A stretch of 64,000 nucleotides of DNA from an uncultured Methanosarcinales archaeon. GTDB taxonomy: Archaea; Halobacteriota; Methanosarcinia; Methanotrichales; Methanotrichaceae. A model generated the notes under the pieces. The model did not search any database, was not told where the DNA came from, and saw only the letters and a program-made list of their open reading frames with translations. Shown here one piece after another: positions 17,178 through 28,000 of this stretch. The stretch covers positions 169,725 through 233,724 of the forward strand of contig CAIQHB010000039.1 in the NCBI GenBank assembly GCA_903871465.1. Direction: 5' to 3'. Made by a program: the position numbers and the translations under genes. Each line of letters starts with the position of its first letter. Position 1 is the stretch's first letter.

Positions 17178-17886
17178 ATTGGATCTGAACGAAGAAAAAG
17201 AGGCGTTCCGGGAGTGGTTCCAGAGCCAAATCCCGGAGACCCAATTCCCTCAGATAGCCGCTCAGGTTCTTTTTGAGTGCATGAACTGCAATGAATGCTG
17301 TCGAGGCGAGGAGTATGGTCCGGTGGATCGTGAGGATCTGCTGGTGATCGCCAGGTCTTTTGAATTGAGTGAAGCCGAGGCAGAAGCCAGATTTACAAAT
17401 CCCGATCCCGAAGAGAGGGTTGGATATAGAGTCCTGAAGAGCATCGGCCCGGAACGGAATTGCTGCTTTCTTGATGAAAAGGCGCACAGGTGCATGATCT
17501 ACGAAAGCCGTCCCAGCATTTGCAGGACGTTTCCGATGCTGAACCCGGATCCGGAATGCGAGGAAGTGATCTGCTTTTACCCCGAATGCCTTGGGACCGC
17601 TAAATTCGTCGATATGCTGCGGGAGAAGAGCCGCGACCCGGATGTTAAGAAGGAGATATCGAGATTGCAAAAAGGGACGGAGAGGCTTGATGTATTGAAG
17701 CTCATGCAATTCGTCTGGCTGCAGCAGATGGCGGGAAAGACCGCTGAGGCGGAAGATATCTGCCGGATCACGGGAGTCAAGATACCTTCACGGGATAGCG
17801 CATTCAAGCGAGACTGCCTCGCCTACTTCCTGATGACCATATCTACGGACGGGCTGGATGAGTACGAGTATGATGGCAAGGGGTAA
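17170..17886 (+). CDS. YkgJ-family cysteine cluster protein
   Basis: A 238-residue protein with the CxxCxxCC motif (Cys37, 40, 43, 44 in CMNCNECC). Further cysteines lie in NCCFLDEKAHRCMIY and SICRTFPM (about 97-122), typical of the family that binds zinc or an Fe-S cluster. The C-terminal third is helical and lacks Cys. The start is GTG 17170, inside the end of the marC gene. No reaction is established for this family. A second, shorter YkgJ-type protein is encoded at 51603-52094 in a very different neighbourhood. Confidence 0.82.
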   Translation: MHKLDLNEEKEAFREWFQSQIPETQFPQIAAQVLFECMNCNECCRGEEYGPVDREDLLVIARSFELSEAEAEARFTNPDPEERVGYRVLKSIGPERNCCFLDEKAHRCMIYESRPSICRTFPMLNPDPECEEVICFYPECLGTAKFVDMLREKSRDPDVKKEISRLQKGTERLDVLKLMQFVWLQQMAGKTAEAEDICRITGVKIPSRDSAFKRDCLAYFLMTISTDGLDEYEYDGKG

Positions 17887-17944
17887 TTCAAAGGCTATCA
17901 ACCCGGAGCCTTGATAAAGGGAACAGAACAAACTCAGAGGTTAA

Positions 17945-18151
17945 ATGATACTCGCAAAAAATGGACAGAATCGCAAAGACATCCGCCCCGGCCTTGAGGT
18001 GGACGTCGTTCTCAAAAAGGACCAGCGCACCGGCAAAAGGACGCACGGAATTGTGAAGACGATCCTCACCAGCTCTTCCTTCCATCCTCATGGCATAAAG
18101 GTAATGCTGCAGGACGGCCAGGTGGGCCGGGTGCAGGAGATCGCACAATAG
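17945..18151 (+). CDS. YwbE family protein
   Basis: A 68-residue basic protein matching the YwbE family: NRKDIRPGLEVDVVLKKDQRTGK, then GIVKTILTSSSFHPHGIKVML. It is a small beta-barrel-like module, possibly nucleic-acid-binding, with no assigned function. The ATG at 17945 follows an AGAGGTTAA ribosome binding site. The length is normal for the family. Confidence 0.85.
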   Translation: MILAKNGQNRKDIRPGLEVDVVLKKDQRTGKRTHGIVKTILTSSSFHPHGIKVMLQDGQVGRVQEIAQ

Positions 18152-18208
18152 CCTGCATCACCCATGAGATCTACTATCCTATGGCTAACGCGCCTGGCTT
18201 ACCCCTAG

Positions 18209-18216
18209 CTTTTTAT
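18209..18216 (+). promoter_or_regulatory. probable TATA box of the parvulin gene
   Basis: CTTTTTAT lies 27-34 bases upstream of the start at 18243. No ribosome binding site is visible between the two, which fits a leaderless mRNA. Confidence 0.4.
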
Positions 18217-18242
18217 CTCTTCGTTTCCTCATCTCCTGATCA

Positions 18243-18527
18243 ATGGTAAAAGAAGTTCATGCCGTTCATATCCTGTGCAAGACCGAAAAGAAGGCGGTAG
18301 AGGTTCAGGAAAAGCTGAGTACCGGGCAGGAGAGCTTCGCCGAGATGGCCCGCAAGTACTCGCAATGCCCTTCCGGGAAAAGCGGTGGGGACCTGGGCTG
18401 GTTTGGCAAGGGCAAAATGGTCCCGGAGTTTGAGAAGGCGGCCTTCGAGGGCGAGAAAGGCAAAGTCCTGGGGCCGGTGAAGTCCAAGTTCGGCTATCAC
18501 CTCATCAAGGTCCTGGATAGAAAATAG
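18243..18527 (+). CDS. peptidyl-prolyl cis-trans isomerase, parvulin type
   Basis: A 94-residue single-domain parvulin (PpiC/rotamase family). HAVHILCKTEKKA is the first strand with the catalytic His. FAEMARKYSQCPSGKSGGDLGWFGKGKMVPEFEKAAF is the central core (read here as two adjacent motifs, FAEMARKYSQCPSGKSGG and DLGWFGKGKMVPEFEKAA). FGYHLIKVLDRK closes the fold with the second catalytic His. No signal peptide is present, so it is a cytoplasmic folding helper. It stands alone between small genes. Confidence 0.93.
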   Translation: MVKEVHAVHILCKTEKKAVEVQEKLSTGQESFAEMARKYSQCPSGKSGGDLGWFGKGKMVPEFEKAAFEGEKGKVLGPVKSKFGYHLIKVLDRK

Positions 18528-18680
18528 ATTTCGCTGTTTGGCGCGGGCGAAGAGAGTACCCCTAGTGCCTCTCCCGCTGTCCTTTGTGGTTCCCTGCAGC
18601 TTGCGGCTTCCCCGCATGGGCGCATAGATGCAGAACGGACGCCCTCGAATGGGATTGCTGGTTTTGGTAGATCGAGCAGT

Positions 18681-19283
18681 CTACCGGTCCATGATCTTCC
18701 GGATTTCCGGCCCGGCTCTCATCAGCTTCTCCCGACCCTGCACAAGATCACCCTGGCGAATGTCTTTCCCGGAGCCGGATATCGCCGACGAGGCATTGTT
18801 CATCTCACCCGTGAAATTGCCGTCAAATTTGACCGTCAGCGGCCTGTACTTGCTATACTTTTGAGAAAAAATTCCAAAAGTGCTCTCCAGATTTTCGTAT
18901 TGCGTAAGTGCATTCTCTCGATTTCCCTCTCCCAGGGATTGCATAGTTCTAGAATAGGATGCGTTCACGGATTCTGCATCACCGAGGAATGTGTTTCGTG
19001 TTATAACAGAGCTGGCATAACTGCCGGCGCCTGCCAGGAGCAGAGCGACAACAACAAAGATCGTCATCAGATTCTTATCCTTCCGCCTGACGACTTCGCA
19101 GCTGTTCCAGCCCAGTATCGTATTGATGCTGCAAGTGGCCGTGGCCGCCTGGAACATCATCACTGCTGCGATCAGGTAGAGAGGAATTTGCCATTCTTCC
19201 GCCACCCAAAAAAAGGCTATAAGGATGCATATCTCCGCCAGGATGACCCGCAAAAGCCTGTCCATGGTGCCCAGGTTCTTCAT
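18681..19283 (-). CDS. DUF2892-type membrane protein with an extracytoplasmic helical domain
   Basis: A 200-residue protein. Residues 1-65 match the DUF2892 (YgaP membrane domain) family: NLGTMDRLLRVILAE, two membrane helices, and CSINTILGWNSC. A third hydrophobic helix follows at about 72-92 (MTIFVVVALLLAGAGSYASS). The rest is a hydrophilic helical domain with two possible glycosylation-like NxS/T sites, probably outside the cell. In other proteins DUF2892 is fused to rhodanese; here the partner domain is unknown. A rhodanese pseudogene lies 5 kb away, but a link is speculation. Confidence 0.75.
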   Translation of the reverse strand: MKNLGTMDRLLRVILAEICILIAFFWVAEEWQIPLYLIAAVMMFQAATATCSINTILGWNSCEVVRRKDKNLMTIFVVVALLLAGAGSYASSVITRNTFLGDAESVNASYSRTMQSLGEGNRENALTQYENLESTFGIFSQKYSKYRPLTVKFDGNFTGEMNNASSAISGSGKDIRQGDLVQGREKLMRAGPEIRKIMDR

Positions 19284-19853
19284 AAGGAGACGTCTCCTTT
19301 GGAGATTATAAGGCTTTGCGGATTAGGATATTCGCGGGGATGAACGAATGGAGTATGGACAATAGAGAATGGATGATGGATAATGGTGTGTGGAATGAGT
19401 GAAGAATGAACAAGAACCCTCTTTCGGATGAAGGGAATAAATACCACATCGGCACACAAGGCATGAGAATGAATAACACGGTGATCTGAACTTGAAAACA
19501 ACAACCATTGTCACAATCATGGCACTGCCACTGGCATTACAGATGACCGGCACCTCTCAAACCCTGGAAAATTCCACTTCCGTTAACCATGCCGCAAATA
19601 TCTCTCGGGCATTTGCCACCTTGGCAAATGCAAATCCCGCAAAAGCCTAAACAATCCAACGCAACGATCGCCCCGGCTCTGCCCGATGCCACTAAAAAGC
19701 CGGTGACGCCAGGCAAACCCAAGTACCGAGATGTCCACTTCCTGGCAGGGACCGTGCCTGAATCCTTAGGTGTCGGCCTCGTCTGTGATGGAACTGCAGG
19801 CGCGGGCGCAATGGGGCTGGGGTAGAATTGATTGCAAAAAAGGTAGAATCCCA
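19284..19853. other. intergenic region with purine-rich low complexity and a possible small ORF
   Basis: From 19335 to 19415 the plus strand is a degenerate GAATGGA/GGATAATG-like purine-rich stretch. It looks like a decayed simple repeat and not a gene. A possible small exported peptide is listed separately at 19492-19650. Confidence 0.45.
19492..19650 (+). CDS. possible small exported peptide
   Basis: A 52-residue frame starting at TTG 19492, with GGTGATC (an excellent match to the archaeal anti-SD) six bases upstream. The N-terminus KTTTIVTIMALPLALQMTG looks like a signal peptide, followed by a short polar tail ending ANANPAKA. Another frame opened at 19589 and runs to 19825 with Pro/Gly-rich content. 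The two could be halves of one frameshifted exported protein. No family was recognised, and the unusual start codon lowers confidence. Confidence 0.35.
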   Translation: MKTTTIVTIMALPLALQMTGTSQTLENSTSVNHAANISRAFATLANANPAKA

Positions 19854-20525
19854 ATGTCGCATGCACCTGAAATAGCGTTACCAAACGCGTTGGATCTTAA
19901 AGAAATGCACGACATAAGTGTCCCCCTGGAGGCGGCGCCTGCCTACCCCGGTGACGATTCGTTCTCCCGGAAGTGGGCCTCACGGTTAGGGGGTGGAGCA
20001 GAATATAACCTGTCCGCCCTGACCTTAGGCTCGCACCTGGCAAGCCATCTAGATTTCCCGTCTCATCTCCTCGTGAATGGAAAGACCCAGGAGATGTACC
20101 CTCTTAATCGATTCATCATCCCGGCAAAGATTATTGCATTCGAGGGTGATGAGGTAATCCAACCTTATGCAATTCCATTGCATTCGATCGATAAAGGCGA
20201 GGCTCTTCTCTTCAAGACTCGAAATTCATCGCAAAGGCTGATGCATAACGCCGTCTTCTCGGAAAAATATATCAGTTTATCTCCCGACACGGCCCGGCTT
20301 TGTGTATCCCTGGGTGTTAGCTTGGTCGGCATCGACTATCTCTCGGTAGATCGATATGAGGATGCCTCTCTGCCTGTGCATCGGACTCTTCTGGAAAACG
20401 ATATTTTGATCCTGGAGGGCATCGATCTCAACGATATACCTTGCGGCAGATATACGCTTATCTGCCTCCCATTGAGAATAGCCGGTGCAGAAGCCTCTCC
20501 GGTCCGGGCGATTCTGGTTAGGTGA
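19854..20525 (+). CDS. cyclase-family metal hydrolase (kynurenine formamidase-like)
   Basis: A 223-residue protein of the KynB/cyclase family. MHDISVPLEAAPAYPGDDSF gives the N-terminal strand and loop. The metal-binding motif is GSHLASHLDFPSHLL (HxxxHxD...H), and LVGIDYLSVDRYED lies near the C-terminus. Members hydrolyse N-formylkynurenine or related amides. With no tryptophan catabolism genes nearby the substrate is unknown. The ATG at 19854 follows AAAGGTAGA; an upstream extension to 19770 has no family similarity. The stop codon overlaps the histidine kinase gene region. Confidence 0.85.
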   Translation: MSHAPEIALPNALDLKEMHDISVPLEAAPAYPGDDSFSRKWASRLGGGAEYNLSALTLGSHLASHLDFPSHLLVNGKTQEMYPLNRFIIPAKIIAFEGDEVIQPYAIPLHSIDKGEALLFKTRNSSQRLMHNAVFSEKYISLSPDTARLCVSLGVSLVGIDYLSVDRYEDASLPVHRTLLENDILILEGIDLNDIPCGRYTLICLPLRIAGAEASPVRAILVR

Positions 20526-20544
20526 TCTTACGAATATCGAGCAA

Positions 20545-23500
20545 ATGTTCCGATCCGCTCTGGATGTCCTGGATGATGCCGTCTGCCTCTGTGACAAAAC
20601 GGGTAATGTGCTCTATGCGAATCCTGCCGCAGAGAGACTGATGGGGCGGACCGGAAATGAGGTCCCTGGAAAAAGACATCGACAGGTACTGAGCGACCTC
20701 GTGTCCACTATTCTTGAATCGATCCCGCAAGATTTGAGAAAACCCTATGGCGGAAATATTGGATTAGCGGGCATTGCTCTGGAGTATTCCGTCACCTCCT
20801 TGGAGGAGAACGGAAATCCCGGCAATTTTCTGATCACATTGAAACGTCCAGGTGCCGCAGTTCCTGAAGAAGAATGCGCGTCTATGATCCGGAAGGGAGA
20901 CATAGATGCAGAAAACGATCTGCGTGAAAGGGATCGGATCATGGCGGGAGCGGCGCTCGCCACCAACCATCTCTTGATCTCTGGGGAGATAGGTCTTGCT
21001 CTGAACCAGTCACTTGAAATCCTGGGATATTCGGCGAACGTAGACCGGGCATACATTTATGAGCACTATTTAGAAGAGGGTGGCGAACACCAAATCCGCC
21101 TGCGCTACGAATGGGCTCGTGATACTGTTCAGCCCAGAATGTGCAGGCCCGATCTTGGTTTTATGTCCTACAGCGCTCTGCCGGGATGGTTTGAGACCCT
21201 TTCGGGCGGTATGCCTATGCGAGGTAAAACCAGGGACCAGCCAATGCCGGCAAAACTGCTGCTCGAAAAGCTGGGGGTGCTCTCCTTCTTGATCGTTCCC
21301 ATCTTCACTACGAATCGTTTCTGGGGCATCATCGGCTTTGATGATCGAGAACGCGAGCGAATCTGGAGTTGGGGTGAGGCTTCCATCTTGATGACCATGG
21401 CAAGCGCCATTGGTGGATTCATTGGTCGCTTTGAGGTGGAAGCGGCTTTGAAGGAGAGCGAAGAAAAGTACCGAGAGTTGGTGGAAACATCAAGCAGCGT
21501 CATCATGAGAGTCGATACCGGCGGATGTATCAGGTTCATTAATAACTTCGGCCTTCGGTTCTTCGACTATAGGGAAAAAGATATCCTGGGACGTAATGTG
21601 GCGGATACAATCTTTCCTGACCGGAGTACAAGCTGCAATCTCCGGGCGATAATAGAGAATATCATGCAGCATCCGGAGGGCTATGCCACCTATGTCATGG
21701 AGAATGTGCGAAGCAATGGCGAGAGAGTGTGGATCGCCTGGACTTACAGGCTAGTGCAAAATGAAAGGGGTGAGGTCGTCGAGGTCCTATGCATTGGAAA
21801 CGATGTAACCGAGAATAAGCGCTCTTCTGAGAAGATCAAAAAAGCGGCGGCTGATCTGCGGGAGACCAAAGACTATCTGGAGAACTTGTTTGGCCATGCC
21901 AATGCGCCTATAATTGTCTGGGACCCTGACTTTCGCATCACAAGGTTCAATCACGCCTTTGAGGGGTTGACCGGCCACCTTGCAGGAGATGTTTTGGGAA
22001 AATCTCTCGACATCCTCTTTCCCGATGAAACCCGTGCCGAATCTCTTGCCTACATCCAGAGGACCCTCTCTGGCGAGAGCTGGAATGCAGTCGAGATCCC
22101 TATCAGGCACGAAAGCGGAGAGGTTAGAACAGTTCTCTGGAACTCGGCGACCATATACGATGAAGACGGCAGAAAAGTCATAGCTACAATCGCCCACGGT
22201 CAGGATATAACTGAACGTAAAGTTGCTGAAGAACGTGTCAGCTTCCAGGCGTCTTTGCTCAATCAGGTTCGTAATGCTGTGATCGCTACGGATCTTGAGG
22301 GCAGGATCATCTATTGGAACCGCTTCTCAGAGGTGCTCTATCAATGGAAGTCTGATGAGGTGCTGGGCCGCAGCATTGCGAATACCATTATCCCTCCGGA
22401 AAAGAGCATTCTCATGAAAGAGGTGATGGCAGATATTATCCGCCATGGCTATCGTGAAAGCGAACACATAGTGCAAAGGAAGGATGGCAGCTTATTCCCT
22501 GCCTTTTATGCATTTAGCGCGCTATCGGATGAGGGGGGGAGGCTGATAGGATTTGTGGGCGTCAGCATCGACCTCACGGAGCGAAAAAAGGTAGAACAAG
22601 ATTTGCGGCTGGCCAAGGAACGGGCAGAGTCGGCAACGAAAGCCAAGTCAGCATTCCTGGCCAATATGAGCCATGAGATCCGCACGCCCATGAATGCGGT
22701 CATAGGGTTTACGGGACTGCTTCTCAATACAAACATCGATCCGGAGCAGCGGGATTGTATAGAGACTATTCGCAGCAGCGGGGATTCGCTCCTGGCTGTT
22801 ATCAGCGACATACTGGATTTCTCCAAGATCGAGGGCGGAATGCTGGATCTGGAAAGAGAGAGCTTTGATCTCCAGGAATGTCTGGAGACATCTGTAAATA
22901 TGGTGGCTGAGGCTGCCGCCAGCAAATGTCTCTCGCTCGGCTTTAAGATCGATCCGGCGGTACCGGGGCAGCTCGTGGGGGATTTGACAAGGCTTCGACA
23001 GATACTGGTCAACCTTCTGGGCAATGCCGTAAAATTCACAGAGACCGGATCAATTCAGATCAGCGTATCTTCTTTGGGCACCTCCGATAAAGAACATGAG
23101 ATACGGTTCATCGTTCGTGATTCAGGAATCGGCATCTCCAGTGACCGCATGAGCCGCCTATTTCAGTCTTTCAGCCAGGTGGATGCCTCGACTACCCGAA
23201 AGTACGGAGGAACGGGCCTCGGTCTTGCCATATGCAAACATCTGGCTGAGTTGATGGGGGGAAGAATCTGGGCTGAGAGCGATCCCGGAAAGGGCTCCAC
23301 CTTCTACTTTACAATTCGGGCGGAAGCCTCGAATGAACCCTCTGAAAGAAGACCTGAGGAATCACCCGCCCTGCCTTCCACTGCATCAGATCCGGAGATG
23401 CTTGTACATTTGCGGATACTGCTCGCAGAGGACAACGTCGTAAACCAAAAGGTTGCATTGCGCATGCTGGGGCGGCTGGGTTACCGGGCAGATATTGCTG

Positions 23501-23790
23501 CGGATGGTTTGGAGGTTTTGAAGGCACTGCAAAGCCATCATTATGACGTGGTGCTCATGGATGTGCAGATGCCTGAGATGGACGGCCTGGAAGCGACCAG
23601 GAGCATACGCCGCATGCCGGGCCGCCAGCCCTACATCATAGCCATGACCGCACACGCCATGAAAGGCGACCGGGAGGAATGCCTGGGGGCGGGTATGAAC
23701 GATTACGTCTCAAAGCCGGTGCGTATAGAAGAGCTGAACTCCGCTCTGCAGCGAAGCTGCATCCTGGATCCGGATAAAGAGACCAAATGA
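20545..23790 (+). CDS. cytoplasmic multi-PAS hybrid histidine kinase with receiver domain
   Basis: A protein of about 1,081 residues without membrane segments. In order: a PAS domain ([20 protein letters not shown] onward), a GAF-like domain with [11 protein letters not shown] and [21 protein letters not shown], and three further PAS domains ending ITERK/LTERKK. A HisKA domain has the phospho-acceptor His in [14 protein letters not shown] (codon at 22672). A HATPase follows, with [17 protein letters not shown] and GGTGLGLAI. The C-terminal receiver has its phospho-Asp in [13 protein letters not shown] (codon at 23560). The start is uncertain: ATG 20545 is given, but GTG 20485 inside the cyclase gene is also in frame. 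The lack of an output domain suggests signalling through a separate partner. Confidence 0.9.
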   Translation: MFRSALDVLDDAVCLCDKTGNVLYANPAAERLMGRTGNEVPGKRHRQVLSDLVSTILESIPQDLRKPYGGNIGLAGIALEYSVTSLEENGNPGNFLITLKRPGAAVPEEECASMIRKGDIDAENDLRERDRIMAGAALATNHLLISGEIGLALNQSLEILGYSANVDRAYIYEHYLEEGGEHQIRLRYEWARDTVQPRMCRPDLGFMSYSALPGWFETLSGGMPMRGKTRDQPMPAKLLLEKLGVLSFLIVPIFTTNRFWGIIGFDDRERERIWSWGEASILMTMASAIGGFIGRFEVEAALKESEEKYRELVETSSSVIMRVDTGGCIRFINNFGLRFFDYREKDILGRNVADTIFPDRSTSCNLRAIIENIMQHPEGYATYVMENVRSNGERVWIAWTYRLVQNERGEVVEVLCIGNDVTENKRSSEKIKKAAADLRETKDYLENLFGHANAPIIVWDPDFRITRFNHAFEGLTGHLAGDVLGKSLDILFPDETRAESLAYIQRTLSGESWNAVEIPIRHESGEVRTVLWNSATIYDEDGRKVIATIAHGQDITERKVAEERVSFQASLLNQVRNAVIATDLEGRIIYWNRFSEVLYQWKSDEVLGRSIANTIIPPEKSILMKEVMADIIRHGYRESEHIVQRKDGSLFPAFYAFSALSDEGGRLIGFVGVSIDLTERKKVEQDLRLAKERAESATKAKSAFLANMSHEIRTPMNAVIGFTGLLLNTNIDPEQRDCIETIRSSGDSLLAVISDILDFSKIEGGMLDLERESFDLQECLETSVNMVAEAAASKCLSLGFKIDPAVPGQLVGDLTRLRQILVNLLGNAVKFTETGSIQISVSSLGTSDKEHEIRFIVRDSGIGISSDRMSRLFQSFSQVDASTTRKYGGTGLGLAICKHLAELMGGRIWAESDPGKGSTFYFTIRAEASNEPSERRPEESPALPSTASDPEMLVHLRILLAEDNVVNQKVALRMLGRLGYRADIAADGLEVLKALQSHHYDVVLMDVQMPEMDGLEATRSIRRMPGRQPYIIAMTAHAMKGDREECLGAGMNDYVSKPVRIEELNSALQRSCILDPDKETK

Positions 23791-23944
23791 AATGCAGGAG
23801 CCAGGGGAAGTCGATTTGGGATTGGTCGTAATGAGTCAAACAGCTGCGGTGGCACACTTCGCCGCGAGCGGCTGGATATTCGTCTAATGATAAATATATA
23901 ATAATAAATATACTGAGTCTGGAAAATATCGCCTCGCACTGCGT

Positions 23945-24904
23945 CTACGTTGCCATCAGAGCAAAGTACGCCAGCAGGGCTTCGAGCTGAATTCGCTCGT
24001 TCGCGCCTTCCGTCATGCGAAAATCTATCTCACCGATGCGGTCGATGAGCCTTACCTTGTCCTTATCCGGTATATCCAGGTCCAGCATGGCTCGGTGAAT
24101 CTGAATCACAACGTCCTGGCCGGAGAGGCCCTTGGAGAGCAAGAGGTCATCCAATGACGCTCGCGCTCCCACAAAATCCCCTGACAGAGCCGTCTTTATG
24201 AAACTGCGGATCTCTTCAGGCTTGGCTGTAGATGTGATCTGGTAGATCGTATCCTCGTCCACCGTGTCACCCAAAAGGGCTGCCGCCTGCAGGGCGTTGA
24301 TGGCTTTGCGCATATCTCCGCCTGCAACATACTCGATGGCGGAGAGACCTCCCTCCGACACCTGCAGCTTCTCTTCTTCGGCTATGAATTTTATCCGTTT
24401 TGTCACTGCCTGGGCGGATAGAGGCTTGAAGCGATAAACGGCGCAGCGTGACTGAATGGGCTCGATGATCTTGGAGGAGTAGTTGCAGGAAAGTATGAAC
24501 CGGGTTGTGGCGGAATAGCGCTCCATGGTGCGACGCAGCGCACTCTGGGCGTCGTTGGTCAGGGCATCCGCTTCATCCAAAAATATGACTTTAAAATCGG
24601 CTTCACCCAATGGCGCCATGCGGGCGAAGTCTTTAACCTTGTGGCGGATGATCTCGATGCCTCGCTCATCGCTGGCATTCAGCTCTATGAAATTGTTCCT
24701 CCAGGAGTCGCCGAATATCTCTTTGACGATGGAGATAGAGGCTGCAGTCTTGCCCACCCCCGGCGGTCCCGAGAATAGAAGATGTGGCAGGTTTCTGGTT
24801 TTTACATAGGACTTGAGACGTCGGATTATCTCATCCTGGCCTACAATGTCGTCCAACTTCTCAGGCCGGTACTTCTCGATCCAGATCTCCTCTTTGATAG
24901 ACAA
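23945..24904 (-). CDS. rfcS: replication factor C small subunit
   Basis: A 319-residue AAA+ clamp-loader subunit. The start [17 protein letters not shown] is typical. Walker A is [10 protein letters not shown] (about 44-53) and Walker B is [10 protein letters not shown]. The sensor 1 region is [20 protein letters not shown], with the SRC arginine finger. The C-terminal collar domain follows. It loads PCNA onto DNA together with RfcL, which is not in the window. No intein interrupts it. It is divergent from ileS across a 107-bp spacer. Confidence 0.95.
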   Translation of the reverse strand: MSIKEEIWIEKYRPEKLDDIVGQDEIIRRLKSYVKTRNLPHLLFSGPPGVGKTAASISIVKEIFGDSWRNNFIELNASDERGIEIIRHKVKDFARMAPLGEADFKVIFLDEADALTNDAQSALRRTMERYSATTRFILSCNYSSKIIEPIQSRCAVYRFKPLSAQAVTKRIKFIAEEEKLQVSEGGLSAIEYVAGGDMRKAINALQAAALLGDTVDEDTIYQITSTAKPEEIRSFIKTALSGDFVGARASLDDLLLSKGLSGQDVVIQIHRAMLDLDIPDKDKVRLIDRIGEIDFRMTEGANERIQLEALLAYFALMAT

Positions 24905-25011
24905 CCCCTCGTGAATTGGGTTCGAGCTGTCCGTATATCAATATTCCTCCAAATTCCTCCAAAGAATCCTGTCCTCCGGAAGGTCACAAAGGCTAAATAT
25001 AGAGGTGTTAC

Positions 25012-28000
25012 ATGGATGCAAATCGTTTTTCGGAGGATTTGCCTGTGATCACCGAGGTGGCTGGACAGTACAATGCGCAAGATCTAGAGAATGAAGTCAG
25101 ATTGTTGTGGGAGAAGGCGGAAACTTACCGCAAGGTTCGGGAATTGAGGAAAGGCGGCAAGAAGTTCTTCTTCGTAGACGGACCGCCCTATACCACAGGT
25201 CGCATTCACCTCGGCACCGCCTGGAACAAGGTGATCAAGGACTCAGTGCTCCGCTACAAGTCCATGAACTGCTTCGAGGTCAAGGACAGGGCTGGCTGGG
25301 ATATGCACGGCCTGCCCATCGAGGTCAAGGTAGAGGAGTCCTTCGGCTTCCGTAATAAGAAAGATATCGAGGCCTACGGTGTCGACAAGTTCATACAGAG
25401 GTGCAAGGAGTTCGCGCTTCGCCAAAAAGATGACATGACGGTTCAGTTCAAGATCCTGGGGGCATGGCTCGACTGGGACGATCCCTACATGACCTTGAAG
25501 AACGAGTATCTTGAGGCCGCCTGGTGGACACTGAAAAAGGCGCACGAGAATAACCTCCTGGAGAGGGGACTCCGAGTCGTGAACTGGTGCCCTCGCTGCC
25601 AGACAGCCATAGCGGACTCGGAAGTGGAGTACTGGGATGAGACCGACTACTCCATTTATGTCAAATTCCCTGTGATCGGTGAAGAGAACACCTATATTGT
25701 GATCTGGACCACCACACCCTGGACCATTCCTGCCAATATGGCGGTGGCCGTAAACCCCACTTTCCAGTACTCCAGGGTCAGGGCCTGGAAGGACGGCGAG
25801 GCCGATATCCTGATCATGGCCTCGGGTCTGGTCGACTCCGTTCTGAAGATCGGCCGCTACCAGGATTATGAACTGCTACAGGAGCTCTCGGCCCTGGAGA
25901 TGCAGGGGCTGACGTACACTCATCCGCTCCTGGACCTGGTGCCAAGACAAAAGGAGATCTCTCATGGCGTTTATAAGGCGGATTTCGTCACCGCAGAGAA
26001 TACCGGCTGCGTGCATATAGCACCCGGCCACGGCCTGGAGGACTATCAGCTGGGATTGGATCACCATCTGGAGATCTTCTGCCCTGTGGGCGAGGATGGC
26101 AGGTACACTGCAGAAGCCGGAGAGAAGTACCAGGGTCTCTATGTCAAAGAAGCAGACAATGAGGTTATATCGGATCTGGATGAGCGGCATAAGTTGCTGG
26201 CCCAGGGCCGCCTCACCCACCGCTACGGTCACTGCTGGCGCTGCAAGACGCCTATCATCTTCATCGCCACTCGTCAGTGGTTCCTCAAAATCTCGGATCT
26301 GCGGGACAAGATGCTGGATGAAGTCTCCAAGGTGACCTGGTATCCGGAGTGGGCGGGGTCAGCCAGGTTCTCGGACTGGATTCGCAATGCTCGTGACTGG
26401 TGCATCTCCCGGCAGAGGTACTGGGGAATTCCGCTGCCCATCTGGACCTGCACCGTCTGCGGCCATGTAGATGTGATAGGCACGGCTGCAGAGCTGGAGG
26501 AAAGAAGCGGCCAGAAGCTCAAAGATCTGCACCGGCCGGATGTCGATCTTGTCTTCCTGGACTGTCCATGCGGCGGCAAGATGAAACGGTCTCCAGATGT
26601 CTTCGATGTCTGGTTTGACAGCGCTGTGGCCTCCTGGGCAACCTTGCGCTACCCCAGTCACGAAGAAGAGTTCAACGATTGGTGGCCGGCGGACTTCATC
26701 ACCGAGGGCCACGACCAGACGCGTGGCTGGTTCTACTCTCAGCTGGGGGCTTCCATGGTCTCCTTTGGAAGAGCGCCCTACAAGAGCGTTCTCATGCACG
26801 GCTTCACTCTGGATGACCAGGGCCGGAAGATGTCCAAGAGCATAGGCAACATCGTCCAGCCTGAGGAGGTTGTAACCAAGTTCGGAGCCGATATACTGCG
26901 CTTTTATGTGCTGGGAGCCAACGCCCCCTGGGAGGATCTGCATTTCTCCTGGGATGCGGTGGAGAACACCGCCAGGATGCTTAACATATTCTGGAACGCT
27001 TATCGCTTTGCCCTGCCCTACATGGTCCTGGACAAGTTCGACTCCAAGAAGGCGGATCTATCGCTCTACCAGAGCAATCTGCGGCCGGAGGATCGCTGGA
27101 TTCTGTCCCGGGTAAACAGCCTGGCCGAAGAGGTAACGGTTGAGATGGAAGGGTATCAATTGCACCGCATCGTCCGTTCCATCTCAGACTTCATTTTAGA
27201 GGATCTCTCCCGCTGGTATATCCAGCTGGTCCGTCCGCGCACCTGGATTGAGCAGGATGACCCTGACAAGCTGGCCGCTTACGCCACCATCTACGAGGTT
27301 CTGGTGAAACTATGCAAACTCATGGCGCCGTTCACGCCCTTCATAGCCGAATCTATCTATCAGAATTTAGTCAAAGGGCTGGATGAGGCGGCTCCGCAGT
27401 CTGTCCACATGTGCCAATGGCCGCGTGGTGAGGAGCCGCTGATCGACAAGCGCCTGGAGGCAAGCATGTCTCTGGTAAGGGATGTGTCCATGGCGGCATC
27501 CAACGCCCGGCAGAAAGGCGGCCGCAAATTGCGCTGGCCGGTCTCGGAGATAGTAATCGCGCCCTCCAAAGAAGCGGTGGATCTCGGCAACCTGGAGAAT
27601 GTGCTCCGGGGCCAGACCAACTCCAAGAAGATAACCGTGCTTCTCCCGGGACAGAAGCCTAAAATGGACCTGGAGATGGCTCCTGTTCATAAGAAGATCG
27701 GTCCGGTCTTTAAGGGTGAAGCCAAATCGGTTGTAGATGCATTGGCTGCTGCGGCAGCATCCGAGGTCAAGAGCCAGCTGGACGGCTGCGGTGAAGCCGT
27801 TCTGAAGCATAATGGAATGGAGTATAAGATAACGGCAGAGATGGTGCAGTTCAAGGAATTGCCGCCGGAAAACCTGCCTGCTGCTGAGTTTTCCAGGGGC
27901 TTCGTCTATGTGGACATCACCCTTACACCCGAGCTTGAGGCGGAAGGATACGCCCGCGAGATCATTCGTCGCATCCAGGATATGCGTAAAGAGCTGGATC

